Origin: Azoarcus sp031555955
GTDB taxonomy: Bacteria; Pseudomonadota; Gammaproteobacteria; Burkholderiales; Rhodocyclaceae
Assembly (NCBI GenBank): GCA_031555955.1
Contig: JAVBTY010000075.1
Span: 1 to 44,908 of the forward strand
Length of the DNA stretch: 44,908 nucleotides
Direction: 5' to 3'
Below are positions 31,018 through 39,343 of this stretch, in pieces (the stretch's first letter is position 1; each line of letters starts with the position of its first letter). A program made the position numbers and the translations under genes. The notes beneath the pieces were generated by a model that saw only the letters and a program-made list of their open reading frames with translations, made no database searches and was not told the origin of the DNA.

Positions 31018-32478
31018 TCAGCCGCCAAGTTTGTTGCGCAATATTTCGTTGACCTGCGCGGGACTGGCTTTGCCCCTGCTGGCCTTCATGACCTGGCCGA
31101 CCAGCGCGTTAAAGGCTTTTTCCTTGCCGGCCTTGAATTCCTCCACCGACTTGGGATTTGCCGCGAGCGTTTCGTCGATCAGCGCTTCGATGGCGCCGCT
31201 GTCGGTGACCTGTTTCAGCCCTTCGCGCTCGATGATTGCATCGGCCGAATCGCCTTCGCCGTTCCACAGGGCGTCGAATACTTTTCTGGCGATGGCGTTG
31301 GAAAGGGTGCTGTCGGCGATGCGCGCGACCAGCCCGGCCAGCTGCGCCGGAGTAACCGGGGATGCGCCGATGTCCAGCCCGGCCTTGTTGAGCCGCGCGG
31401 CCAGTTCCCCCATTACCCAGTTGGCGCAGGGTTTTGCCTGCGCCGCCCCGGCGGCGTCGACCGCCGCCTGGTAATAAGCGGCGATTTCCTTGCTCGCGGT
31501 GAGCGTGGCGGCGTCGTAGGCGGAAAGGCCGTACTGGCCGGTGAAGCGCGCCTGCATCGCCCCCGGCAGTTCCGGCATGGCGGCTTTGGCGCGTTCGATC
31601 CATTCAGGCGAGATCACCAGCGGCAGCAGGTCGGGATCGGGGAAGTAGCGGTAATCGTGCGCGTCTTCCTTCGAGCGCATCATGCGCGTCTCGCCGCTGT
31701 CGGGGTCGAACAGCACCGTGGCCTGCTGGATCGCGCCGCCGTCTTCAAGCCGTTCGATCTGCCATTGCACCTCGTAGTCGATGGCCTGCTGCAGGAAGCG
31801 GAAGGAGTTCAGGTTCTTGATCTCGCGCCGGGTGCCGAACTGCGTCGCGCCGCGCCTGCGCACCGAAACGTTGGCGTCGCAGCGGAACGAGCCTTCCTGC
31901 ATGTTGCCGTCGCAGATATCGATCCAGCGCACCAGCGCGTGCATGGCCCTGGCGTAGGCGACCGCTTCGGCGGCGGAGCGCATGTCCGGCTCGGAGACGA
32001 TTTCCAGCAGCGGCGTGCCAGCGCGGTTGAGGTCGATGCCGCTCATGCCGTGGAAATCCTCGTGCAGGCTTTTGCCTGCGTCTTCTTCGAGGTGGGCGCG
32101 GGTCAGGCGCACGGTTTTTTCGTAAGCCGCATCGCCTTCGCCAACATGGATGGTGATTTCGCCGCCGGAAACCACCGGCAGTTCGAACTGGCTGATCTGG
32201 TAACCCTTCGGCAGGTCGGGGTAGAAGTAGTTTTTGCGCGCGAACACGCTTTTCGGCGCGATATGGGCGCCAAGCGCGAGGCCGAAGCGGATCGCCCGTT
32301 CCACCGCGCCGCGGTTGAGCACCGGCAGCACGCCGGGCAGGGCGATATCGACCGCGCTGGCCTGCGTGTTGGGCTCCGCGCCGAAGGCGGTCGAGGCGGC
32401 GGAGAAAATCTTGGAGGCGGTGTTGAGCTGGGCGTGGATTTCCAGCCCGATGACGGTTTCCCAATCGGTTCGGCTCAT
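31018..32478 (-). CDS. gatB: Aspartyl/glutamyl-tRNA amidotransferase subunit B
   Basis: A 486-residue subunit that binds the misacylated tRNA, activates its carboxyl group and accepts ammonia from GatA to give Gln-tRNA(Gln) or Asn-tRNA(Asn). The N-terminus has ETVIGLEIHAQLNTASKIFS, and the signature KNYFYPDLPKGYQISQFELP is complete. EPDMRSAAEAVAYARAMHAL and CDGNMQEGSFRCDANVSVRR follow. A YqeY-like tail (residues about 340-486) ends KASPAQVNEILRNKLGG. The ATG at 32478 is chosen by conservation; the longer frame is not conserved. It lies 25 bases after a lipoprotein gene rather than directly after gatA. Confidence 0.97.
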   Translation of the reverse strand: MSRTDWETVIGLEIHAQLNTASKIFSAASTAFGAEPNTQASAVDIALPGVLPVLNRGAVERAIRFGLALGAHIAPKSVFARKNYFYPDLPKGYQISQFELPVVSGGEITIHVGEGDAAYEKTVRLTRAHLEEDAGKSLHEDFHGMSGIDLNRAGTPLLEIVSEPDMRSAAEAVAYARAMHALVRWIDICDGNMQEGSFRCDANVSVRRRGATQFGTRREIKNLNSFRFLQQAIDYEVQWQIERLEDGGAIQQATVLFDPDSGETRMMRSKEDAHDYRYFPDPDLLPLVISPEWIERAKAAMPELPGAMQARFTGQYGLSAYDAATLTASKEIAAYYQAAVDAAGAAQAKPCANWVMGELAARLNKAGLDIGASPVTPAQLAGLVARIADSTLSNAIARKVFDALWNGEGDSADAIIEREGLKQVTDSGAIEALIDETLAANPKSVEEFKAGKEKAFNALVGQVMKASRGKASPAQVNEILRNKLGG

Positions 32479-32503
32479 GATCGTTTCCGTTGTTGTCCGG
32501 CGG

Positions 32504-33034
32504 TCAGTGGCACGCGTTCTCCGCGCGTTCCAGCAGGATCGGCCAGACGTGGTCAAAAGTATCGTGGGTGCAGCGGCGCGCGCACCCGGAAAAGGCAATG
32601 GTGACCTGTTCGCCCTGCTCCCACATGCTTACCGTGCAGCCACCGTGGCGGTCGCGCAGTTCGACGTGCGGCAGCCTGCGCACCTGGGTGAAATCGGCCA
32701 GATCGAAGCGGCAGCCGCCGTGGCGCGGGACGTCTACCCTTGCGGAAAAAGCATGGACCTCGGCATCGCTGATGTCGAGCACGGCGCTGGCGCTGTAGCC
32801 GGTTTCATCGGTAAAGCGGCAGTCGGAGCGGACGTTGAGCGGGCGCACCGGCATCGGTTTCAGGCGGCCGCGCGCGCCGGGGCGGGCAGAGGCGGAATCC
32901 GGCGCGGTTTCCACCGATGGCCCGTTTTCCGCCGGAGCGCGCGGCGCTGGCGTGGAACAGGCGCAGACGGCGACGGCGGCGGCAAGCGCCATCATGCGAC
33001 CTGCCGCGCGCAGGCGGCGGGAGAGGCAGCGCAT
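32504..33034 (-). CDS. Cys-rich putative lipoprotein between gatA and gatB
   Basis: A 176-residue protein starting 2 bases after the gatA stop (TGAGCATG). A basic head (MRCLSRRLRAAGR) and a hydrophobic core (MMALAAAVAVC) lead to a likely lipobox ending at the Cys of CACSTP. A Pro/Ala/Ser-rich linker follows. The folded part has at least six Cys (SDCRF, GGCRF, GGCTV, SGCARRC, NAC) and ends HDTFDHVWPILLE, a phrase I associate with small envelope proteins but cannot assign. Translational coupling to gatA is evident, yet an envelope lipoprotein has no obvious role in tRNA amidation. The internal Met pair (residues 14-15) is an alternative start. Confidence 0.8.
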   Translation of the reverse strand: MRCLSRRLRAAGRMMALAAAVAVCACSTPAPRAPAENGPSVETAPDSASARPGARGRLKPMPVRPLNVRSDCRFTDETGYSASAVLDISDAEVHAFSARVDVPRHGGCRFDLADFTQVRRLPHVELRDRHGGCTVSMWEQGEQVTIAFSGCARRCTHDTFDHVWPILLERAENACH

Positions 33035-33036
33035 GC

Positions 33037-34509
33037 TCAGAGCGCGCCCGGCGCTTTGCGGCAGTGCCAGTCGGTGGCCTGCTGGTAGCGGTGGGCCGTT
33101 TCCAGCAGATGCGCTTCGGAAAAGTGGTTGCCGATCAGCTGCAGCCCGGCCGGCAGCCCGCTGTCGCCAAAGCCGCAGGGGTGCGAGAGTCCGGGCAGCC
33201 CGGCGAGGTTGACGGCGATGGTGTAGATGTCGGACAGGTACATCTGCACCGGATCGTCGGCTTTTTCGCCGATCGCCCAGGCGGTGGTCGGCGTCGTCGG
33301 GCTGGCAATGATGTCGCAATGGGCGAAGGCGGCGGCGAAATCCTGCGCGATCAGCCGACGCAGTTTCTGTGCCTGCAGGTAGTAAGCGTCGTAATAGCCA
33401 TGCGAGAGCACGTAGGCGCCGATCAGGATGCGGCGCTTGACCTCGTCGCCAAAGCCCTCGGCGCGGCTCTTGCAGTACATGTCGTTGAGATCACCGTATT
33501 CGCTGGCGCGGTGGCCGTAGCGCACACCGTCGAAGCGGCTGAGGTTGCTCGATGCTTCGGCGGGCGCGATAACGTAATAGGCCGGAATCGCCAGCCTGGC
33601 ACGGGGCAGATCCACCTCGACGGTGACCGCCCCGAGCGCGCGGTACTGGCCGAGCGCGGTTTCCACCGTGGCGCGCACGTCGTCCGCCATGCCGGGGCCG
33701 AAGAACTCGCGCGGCAGGCCGATGCGCAGGCCTTCGAGCGGTTTCGGGGCGCCGGGCGCGGCCAGCAGGCGCGAGTAATCCTCCGCGGGACGCTCCAGAC
33801 TGGTGGAATCGCGTTCATCGAACCCGGCCATGGCGGACAGCAGCAGTGCGCAGTCTTCCGCCGACGCGCCGAAAGCGCCGCCCTGGTCGAGTGAGGAAGC
33901 GTAGGCGATCATGCCGTAGCGGCTGACCACGCCATAAGTCGGTTTGATGCCGGTGATGCCGGTGAAGGCGGCGGGCTGGCGGATCGAGCCGCCGGTATCG
34001 GTGCCGGTCGCTACCGGCGCAAGACGCGCGGCCACCGCCGCGGCCGAGCCGCCGGATGAACCGCCGGGGATGCGCGCGGTGTCCCACGGATTGCGCGCCG
34101 GGCCGAACCAGGAGCTTTCGTTCGACGAGCCCATGGCGAACTCGTCCATGTTCGTTTTGCCCAGGCTGACCATGCCGGCGGCCTTGAGCAGGGTGACGAC
34201 GTGGGCGTCATAAGGGCTGACGAAGTTCGCAAGCATCTTCGAGCCGCAGGTGGTGAGCAGCCCGGCGGTGGCGAAAACGTCCTTGTGTGCGAGCGGAATG
34301 CCGGTGAGCGGCCCCGCCTCACCGCGGACGATACGCTCGTCCGCGGCGCGGGCGGCGGCGAGCGCGCCGTCGCGGTCGACGGTGATGAAAGCGTTGAGCG
34401 CCGGGTTGCGGACTTCGATGCGGTCGAGAAACAGCGTGGCGAGCTCGACGCTGGAAATACGCCGCGCGTCGAGCGCGGCGCGCAGTTCTTTGAGACTGGC
34501 GTTGATCAT
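33037..34509 (-). CDS. gatA: Aspartyl/glutamyl-tRNA amidotransferase subunit A
   Basis: A 490-residue amidase-signature enzyme that hydrolyses glutamine and channels ammonia to GatB. The catalytic triad is visible: Lys76 in IPLAHKDVFA, Ser151 in PGGSSGGSAAAVA and Ser175 in GTDTGGSIRQPA. The remaining blocks LGKTNMDEFAMGSSNESSWF and FTGITGIKPTYGVVSRYGM are typical of GatA. The start MINASLKELR at 34509 fits the family; the open frame runs further upstream into gatC without conservation. It follows gatC by 25 bases and is immediately followed by the lipoprotein gene. Confidence 0.97.
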   Translation of the reverse strand: MINASLKELRAALDARRISSVELATLFLDRIEVRNPALNAFITVDRDGALAAARAADERIVRGEAGPLTGIPLAHKDVFATAGLLTTCGSKMLANFVSPYDAHVVTLLKAAGMVSLGKTNMDEFAMGSSNESSWFGPARNPWDTARIPGGSSGGSAAAVAARLAPVATGTDTGGSIRQPAAFTGITGIKPTYGVVSRYGMIAYASSLDQGGAFGASAEDCALLLSAMAGFDERDSTSLERPAEDYSRLLAAPGAPKPLEGLRIGLPREFFGPGMADDVRATVETALGQYRALGAVTVEVDLPRARLAIPAYYVIAPAEASSNLSRFDGVRYGHRASEYGDLNDMYCKSRAEGFGDEVKRRILIGAYVLSHGYYDAYYLQAQKLRRLIAQDFAAAFAHCDIIASPTTPTTAWAIGEKADDPVQMYLSDIYTIAVNLAGLPGLSHPCGFGDSGLPAGLQLIGNHFSEAHLLETAHRYQQATDWHCRKAPGAL

Positions 34510-34534
34510 GGGCGGCGGGCGCGCGGACGCGGCG

Positions 34535-34822
34535 TTATTCGATAACTTTGGGAACGAGGTAAAGCCCGGCTTCGGCCTGTGGCGCGATGCGCTGGAACAG
34601 CGCGGGCTGCCCGGCATCGGCGACAGTGTCCGCGCGCAGGCGGGCGGTATTTTCCTGCGGATGGCTCATCGGCTCCACGCCGGTGGTATCCGCCTCCTGC
34701 ATCTGCCCGATAAGCTCAAAAATGCGGTCGAGCCTGATGCGCGCGGCCTCGGTTTCTGCGGCGGAAAGCTCAATGCGGGCAAGGCGGGCGATATGTTCGA
34801 CCTGTTCGGTGGAAAGCGGCAT
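34535..34822 (-). CDS. gatC: Aspartyl/glutamyl-tRNA amidotransferase subunit C
   Basis: A 95-residue linker subunit that wraps around GatA and stabilises its contact with GatB. It has the usual N-terminal helix (EQVEHIARLARIELSAAETE), the middle IFELIGQMQEADTTGVEPMSHP and the C-terminal YLVPKVIE ending. It is the first gene of the minus-strand gat operon and is divergent from mreB. Presence of all three subunits implies that at least one of Gln-tRNA or Asn-tRNA is made by the indirect route. Confidence 0.96.
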   Translation of the reverse strand: MPLSTEQVEHIARLARIELSAAETEAARIRLDRIFELIGQMQEADTTGVEPMSHPQENTARLRADTVADAGQPALFQRIAPQAEAGLYLVPKVIE

Positions 34823-34851
34823 TTCGAAACAAAACCTGCTTAATCGACAAA

Positions 34852-34887
34852 GGGTTGTAGGTTATCATATTTGTTTTTCTACAATCC
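34852..34887. promoter_or_regulatory. Symmetric promoter candidate between gatC and mreB
   Basis: GGGTTGTAG (34852-34860) and CTACAATCC (34879-34887) form a nearly perfect inverted repeat with an 18-base A+T-rich centre. Read forward, TTGTAG could be the -35 and TACAAT (34880-34885) the -10, 19 bases apart. Read on the other strand, TTGTAG and TACAAC serve gatC with similar spacing. The same bases would thus act as -35 in one direction and -10 in the other. Alternative forward elements are TCGACA (34844-34849) and CATATT (34866-34871). Confidence 0.4.
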
Positions 34888-34939
34888 GGCGCAGCACGTG
34901 CCCGCTGGCGCGTTTTCAACCGGTTTCGGATATCCCCTC

Positions 34940-35983
34940 ATGTTTGGTTTTCTGCGCTCCTATTTTTCCAATGACCTGGCGATCGACCTGGGTACGGCCA
35001 ATACCCTGATCTATATGCGCGGCAAGGGGATTGTGCTCGATGAACCCTCGGTGGTCGCCATCCGCACCGAAGGCGGCCCCAACGCCAAGCGCGCCATCCA
35101 GGCCGTGGGGCATACCGCCAAACAGATGCTGGGCAAGACACCCGGCAACATCACCGCGATCCGCCCGATGAAAGACGGCGTGATCGCCGATTTCGTCGTC
35201 ACCGAGCAGATGATCAAGCAGTTCATCAAGCGGGTGCACGATTCACGTCTGCTGTCGCCCAGTCCGCGCATCATCATCTGCGTGCCCTGCGGCTCTACCC
35301 AGGTTGAGCGCCGTGCGATTCGCGACGCGGGGCTGGCCGCCGGCGCGTCGCAGGTATTCCTGATCGAAGAGCCGATGGCGGCGGCGATCGGCGCCGGGCT
35401 GCCGGTATCGGAAGCGACCGGCTCGATGGTGGTCGACATCGGCGGCGGCACCACCGAAGTCGGCGTCATTTCGCTTGGCGGCATGGTTTATGCGGGCAGT
35501 GTGCGCGTAGGCGGTGACAAGTTCGACGACTCCATCGTTAACTACATCCGCCGCAACTACGGCATGCTGATCGGCGACACCACGGCGGAAAACATCAAGA
35601 AGCAGATCGGCTCCGCATTCCCGGGGTCCGAGGTGCGCGAAATGGAGGTGAAGGGGCGCAACCTGGCCGAAGGCATCCCGCGCAGTTTCACCATTTCGTC
35701 CAATGAAATTCTCGAAGCCCTGGCCGAACCGCTGAACCAGATCGTTTCCGCGGTAAAAATCGCGCTGGAGCAGACGCCGCCCGAACTGGGCGCGGACATC
35801 GCCGACCGCGGCATGGTGCTGACGGGCGGCGGCGCGCTGCTGAGCGACCTGGACCGCCTGCTGATGGAGGAAACCGGCCTGCCCGTGATCGTGGCGGAAG
35901 AGCCGCTGACCTGCGTCGCGCGCGGCTGCGGCATGGCGCTGGACAAAATGGACAAGCTCGCCTCCATCTTCACCTCGGACTGA
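34940..35983 (+). CDS. mreB: Rod-shape actin homologue MreB
   Basis: A 347-residue bacterial actin. It opens MFGFLRSYFSNDLAIDLGTA, giving the phosphate-1 loop and an N-terminal amphipathic membrane-binding stretch. Other actin motifs are the phosphate-2 loop SMVVDIGGGTTEVGVISLGG and the adenosine motif DRGMVLTGGGALLSDLD. MreB filaments guide the elongasome (RodA, PBP2, MreC, MreD) along the inner membrane. The ATG at 34940 fits the conserved N-terminus, though the upstream ribosome site is weak. It is the first gene of the elongation operon, 40 bases before mreC. Confidence 0.98.
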   Translation: MFGFLRSYFSNDLAIDLGTANTLIYMRGKGIVLDEPSVVAIRTEGGPNAKRAIQAVGHTAKQMLGKTPGNITAIRPMKDGVIADFVVTEQMIKQFIKRVHDSRLLSPSPRIIICVPCGSTQVERRAIRDAGLAAGASQVFLIEEPMAAAIGAGLPVSEATGSMVVDIGGGTTEVGVISLGGMVYAGSVRVGGDKFDDSIVNYIRRNYGMLIGDTTAENIKKQIGSAFPGSEVREMEVKGRNLAEGIPRSFTISSNEILEALAEPLNQIVSAVKIALEQTPPELGADIADRGMVLTGGGALLSDLDRLLMEETGLPVIVAEEPLTCVARGCGMALDKMDKLASIFTSD

Positions 35984-36023
35984 TCGCGGGTAGCGCGGGC
36001 ATGCGTGCCGCCCTGTTTCATTC

Positions 36024-36914
36024 ATGAGAGCTTCTGGCGCGCCAGGATCGTTTGCCGGGCATCGGGTTCCCCCCATTTTCAGGCGCGGGCCCGCGCCGCT
36101 GGCGCGGCTGATGCTGTATGCGTCGGCCTGCCTCGTGCTGCTGATCGCCGACCTGCGCTTCAATTACCTTGAGGTCCTGCGCCAGGCGCTGTCCGTCGTC
36201 ACCTATCCGCTGCAGATGGCGGCGGCGAAGCCAGCCGATTTCGTGCGCAACGCCTCCCGTTATTTCGCCACGCTGCTTGAAGTCCAGATCGACAACGCCG
36301 ACCTGCGCCGCCAGCAGCTCGGCGCGGGAGAGCGCCTGCTGCGTTTCGACCTGCTGGAGCAGGAAAACGCGCAGCTGCGCGGCCTGCTCGGCATGTCCAG
36401 GCGGCTGGCGGCGCGCAGCCTGGCGGCCGAGGTGCTGTATAACGCGCCCGATCCGTTTTCGCGCAAGGTCATCCTTGATCGCGGTTCGCACCAGGGCGTC
36501 GAGGCGGGGCTGGCGGTTGTCGATGCCGGTGGCGTGATCGGGCAGGTGACGCGGGTGTATCCCGTGCAGTCGGAAGTCACGCTGCTTACCGACCGCAACC
36601 AGGCCATTCCGGTCCAGGTAGCGCGCAACGGCCTGCGCGGCGTGCTGTTCGGCGCGGGGCGCGGGCAGCTTGAGCTGCGTTTCGTCATTGCTGGAGCCGA
36701 TATCCAGCCGGGCGACCGCCTTGTGACTTCGGGGCTGGATGGCGTTTTCCTGCCCGGCCTGCCCGTGGCGGAAGTCGGCTCGGTCGAGCGCGAAGGCGAG
36801 GCCTTCGCGCGGATCATCTGCAAACCTCTGGCCGGGGTTGAGCGCAGCGTCCAGGTGCTCGTCATCGGACGGGCCGAAACGCCCGCTGCGGCGGAAAAAA
36901 ACGGGGCGCCCTGA
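36024..36914 (+). CDS. mreC: Rod-shape-determining protein MreC
   Basis: A 296-residue bitopic inner-membrane protein. A cytoplasmic head (about 1-28) is followed by one membrane span (LARLMLYASACLVLLIADL, about 26-45) and a periplasmic coiled coil (about 80-115, NADLRRQQLGAGERLLRFDL and the next EQENAQLRGLLGM). The beta-rich MreC core contains VILDRGSHQGVEAGLAVVDA, VTLLTDRNQAIPVQVARNG and VTSGLDGVFLPGLPVAEVG. MreC activates PBP2 and links MreB to the synthases. It ends in a short Ala/Glu tail, 3 bases before mreD. Confidence 0.95.
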   Translation: MRASGAPGSFAGHRVPPIFRRGPAPLARLMLYASACLVLLIADLRFNYLEVLRQALSVVTYPLQMAAAKPADFVRNASRYFATLLEVQIDNADLRRQQLGAGERLLRFDLLEQENAQLRGLLGMSRRLAARSLAAEVLYNAPDPFSRKVILDRGSHQGVEAGLAVVDAGGVIGQVTRVYPVQSEVTLLTDRNQAIPVQVARNGLRGVLFGAGRGQLELRFVIAGADIQPGDRLVTSGLDGVFLPGLPVAEVGSVEREGEAFARIICKPLAGVERSVQVLVIGRAETPAAAEKNGAP

Positions 36915-36917
36915 AAC

Positions 36918-37439
36918 ATGCAGCCCACCAACCGCTCCAGCCGCATCCTGCTGCCCGTCAGGCGGTGGTTTGTTTATGCCAGCCTGATTGTCGCGCTTGG
37001 CCTGACCTATGTGCCGACCGGGCGTCTGCCCGGCGTGCCGGACTGGCTCGCCCTGGTGCTTGCCTTCTGGTGCATCCGCGAGCCGCTGCGCATCGGAATG
37101 GGCGTGGGGTTCATATTCGGGCTGTTGCTCGATATCGGGCAGGGGGCGGCGATGGGGCAGCATGCGCTGGCTTATGTCGTGCTCGCCTGGCTTGCCGGCG
37201 GGATGGCGCGGCGGGTGCTGTGGTTTCCGCCGTGGCAGCAGGCGCTGCATGTGCTGCCAATGCTGCTGGCCACCCAGTGTCTGATGGTCGTGGTACGGCT
37301 GCTGGCCGGGGCGGAATTCCCGGGCTGGTGGTATTTCCTTTCCAGCCTGACCGGTGCGCTGCTGTGGGCGCCGCTGAGCTTTCTGCTGCTGCTGCCGCAG
37401 TACCAGCCGGTCGACCGCGATGACAACCGGCCGATCTGA
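36918..37439 (+). CDS. mreD: Rod-shape-determining protein MreD
   Basis: A 173-residue polytopic membrane protein with about five or six hydrophobic segments and the family phrase GVGFIFGLLLDIGQGAAMGQHALAY split over residues 55-80. A basic N-terminal region (MQPTNRSSRILLPVRRW) precedes the first helix. MreD interacts with MreC in the elongasome. Length is normal for the family. It lies 3 bases after mreC and 11 bases before mrdA. Confidence 0.94.
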   Translation: MQPTNRSSRILLPVRRWFVYASLIVALGLTYVPTGRLPGVPDWLALVLAFWCIREPLRIGMGVGFIFGLLLDIGQGAAMGQHALAYVVLAWLAGGMARRVLWFPPWQQALHVLPMLLATQCLMVVVRLLAGAEFPGWWYFLSSLTGALLWAPLSFLLLLPQYQPVDRDDNRPI

Positions 37440-37450
37440 ACCGCCACGCC

Positions 37451-39343
37451 ATGACGGAATTCCATTCCCCCGACCAGGAGATGCGGCTCTTCCGCCGCCG
37501 GGTGATTGTGGCGGCGCTGTTTGTGCTCGCCTGCTTCGCCCTGCTTGCGGCGCGTTTTTATTATCTGCAGGTAGTGCGCCACGGCTATTTCATGACCCGC
37601 GCCGAGGACAACCGCATCGCCCTGCTGCCGGTGGTGCCGAACCGGGGCACGATTTCCGACCGTAACGGCGTGGTGCTGGCGCGCAACTATGCGGCCTATA
37701 CGCTGGAAATCACGCCATCGCGGGTGGAGGGGCTGGAGGAAACCATCGACCAGCTGGCGGAAATCATCCCCATCGAACCGCGCGACCGGCGGCGCTTCCG
37801 CAAGATTCTGGAAGAAAGCCGCAACTTCGAGAGCGTGCCAATCCGCACCCGGCTGAGCGACGAGGAAGTCGCCCGCTTCATCGCCCGGCGCTACCGTTTT
37901 CCTGGCGTGGAGGTGCGCGCGAGGCTGTTCCGCGATTATCCGCAGGGAGAAACCGCTTCACATGTCATCGGCTACATCGGCCGCCTCAACGACCGTGACA
38001 TGGAGCGGATCGAGGAGCGCGGCGAAACCGCCAATTACCGGGGCTCCGAATACATCGGCAAAAGCGGGCTGGAGCAGTCTTACGAAGCCGGGCTGCACGG
38101 CGTCACGGGCGCGGAAGAGGTCGAGGTCAACGCCGCCGGACGCGCGATACGGCGCCTGTCGCGCACCGCCGCGCAGCCTGGCGACAACCTCGAACTGACG
38201 CTCGACATCGAACTGCAGAAAGTCGCCGAGGCCGCGTTCGGCAAGCGCCGGGGGGCGCTGGTGGCCATCGATCCGGCCACGGGCGGCGTACTGGCGCTGG
38301 TATCCGCGCCCATGTTCGATCCCAACCTGTTTGTCGACGGCATTTCCACGCAGGACTGGAAGGCGCTCAACGACTCGCCCGATCATCCGCTGCTCAACCG
38401 CGCCATCTACAGCGCCTACCCGCCCGGTTCCACGTTCAAGCCCTTCATGGCCCTGGCCGGGCTGACGACGGGTAAGCGCACGCCCGGGCAGGCGATTGCC
38501 GATCCGGGGTTTTTCGTTTCCGGCGGGCACCGTTTCATGGATGACAAGGTGGGCGGCCACGGCATGGTCGATCTGCACAAATCCATCGTTGTCTCATGCA
38601 ACACCTACTACTACATGCTCGCCAGCGATCTGGGCATCGATGCCATCGCCCGTTTCATGGCGCCGCTCGGGTTTGGTTCGCTTACCGGCATCGACGTGCC
38701 GGGCGAGGCCGAGGGCGTACTGCCCTCGCCGGAGTGGAAGAAAAAACGCTTCCGTCGCCCGGAACAACAGCGCTGGTACGGAGGCGAGACGATCTCTGTC
38801 GGCATCGGCCAGGGCTACAACGCCTACACGCCCCTGCAGATGGCCAACGCGCTGGCGGCGGTGGTCAATGATGGTGTGATGTTCCGCCCGCACCTCGTGC
38901 GCCATGTGGTGGAGGCCCGCACTGGCGCAAAACAGGCGGTGGAGCCCGAGCCGGTGCGCGAGATTGCGCTGCAGGCCGAACACCTGGCCACGGTGCGGCA
39001 GGCGATGGTCGACGTCGTCAAGACGGGCACCGGCGCGCGCGCTTTTGCCGGGGCACCCTACGAGGCGGGCGGCAAGACGGGCACAGCGCAGGTTTTTTCG
39101 CTCAAGGGGTCGAAATACGTGGAAGGCCGGGTGAACGAACGCCTGCGCGACCATTCGTGGTTCATCGCCTATGCGCCCGCCGGACAGCCGAAAATCGCCC
39201 TGGCCGTGCTGGTGGAAAACGGCGGATTCGGCTCCCGGTCCGCCGCGCCGATCGCGCGCCAGGTGATCGACTACTACCTGCTCGGCAAGCGCCAGGACCA
39301 GCCCGCCGCCGAGGATGCGAATGCGCAGGAGAGCGCCGAATGA
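37451..39343 (+). CDS. mrdA: Penicillin-binding protein 2 (elongation transpeptidase)
   Basis: A 630-residue class B penicillin-binding protein. One N-terminal membrane span (about 16-37) is followed by the dimerisation or pedestal domain with LPVVPNRGTISDRNGVVLAR and GYIGRLNDRDMERI. The transpeptidase domain has catalytic Ser327 in STFK (327-330), SCN (382-384) and KTG (542-544, GGKTGTAQVFS), so all three active-site motifs are intact. PBP2 cross-links peptidoglycan during side-wall growth together with RodA. The last codons overlap the start of mrdB (ATGA), showing translational coupling. Confidence 0.98.
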   Translation: MTEFHSPDQEMRLFRRRVIVAALFVLACFALLAARFYYLQVVRHGYFMTRAEDNRIALLPVVPNRGTISDRNGVVLARNYAAYTLEITPSRVEGLEETIDQLAEIIPIEPRDRRRFRKILEESRNFESVPIRTRLSDEEVARFIARRYRFPGVEVRARLFRDYPQGETASHVIGYIGRLNDRDMERIEERGETANYRGSEYIGKSGLEQSYEAGLHGVTGAEEVEVNAAGRAIRRLSRTAAQPGDNLELTLDIELQKVAEAAFGKRRGALVAIDPATGGVLALVSAPMFDPNLFVDGISTQDWKALNDSPDHPLLNRAIYSAYPPGSTFKPFMALAGLTTGKRTPGQAIADPGFFVSGGHRFMDDKVGGHGMVDLHKSIVVSCNTYYYMLASDLGIDAIARFMAPLGFGSLTGIDVPGEAEGVLPSPEWKKKRFRRPEQQRWYGGETISVGIGQGYNAYTPLQMANALAAVVNDGVMFRPHLVRHVVEARTGAKQAVEPEPVREIALQAEHLATVRQAMVDVVKTGTGARAFAGAPYEAGGKTGTAQVFSLKGSKYVEGRVNERLRDHSWFIAYAPAGQPKIALAVLVENGGFGSRSAAPIARQVIDYYLLGKRQDQPAAEDANAQESAE

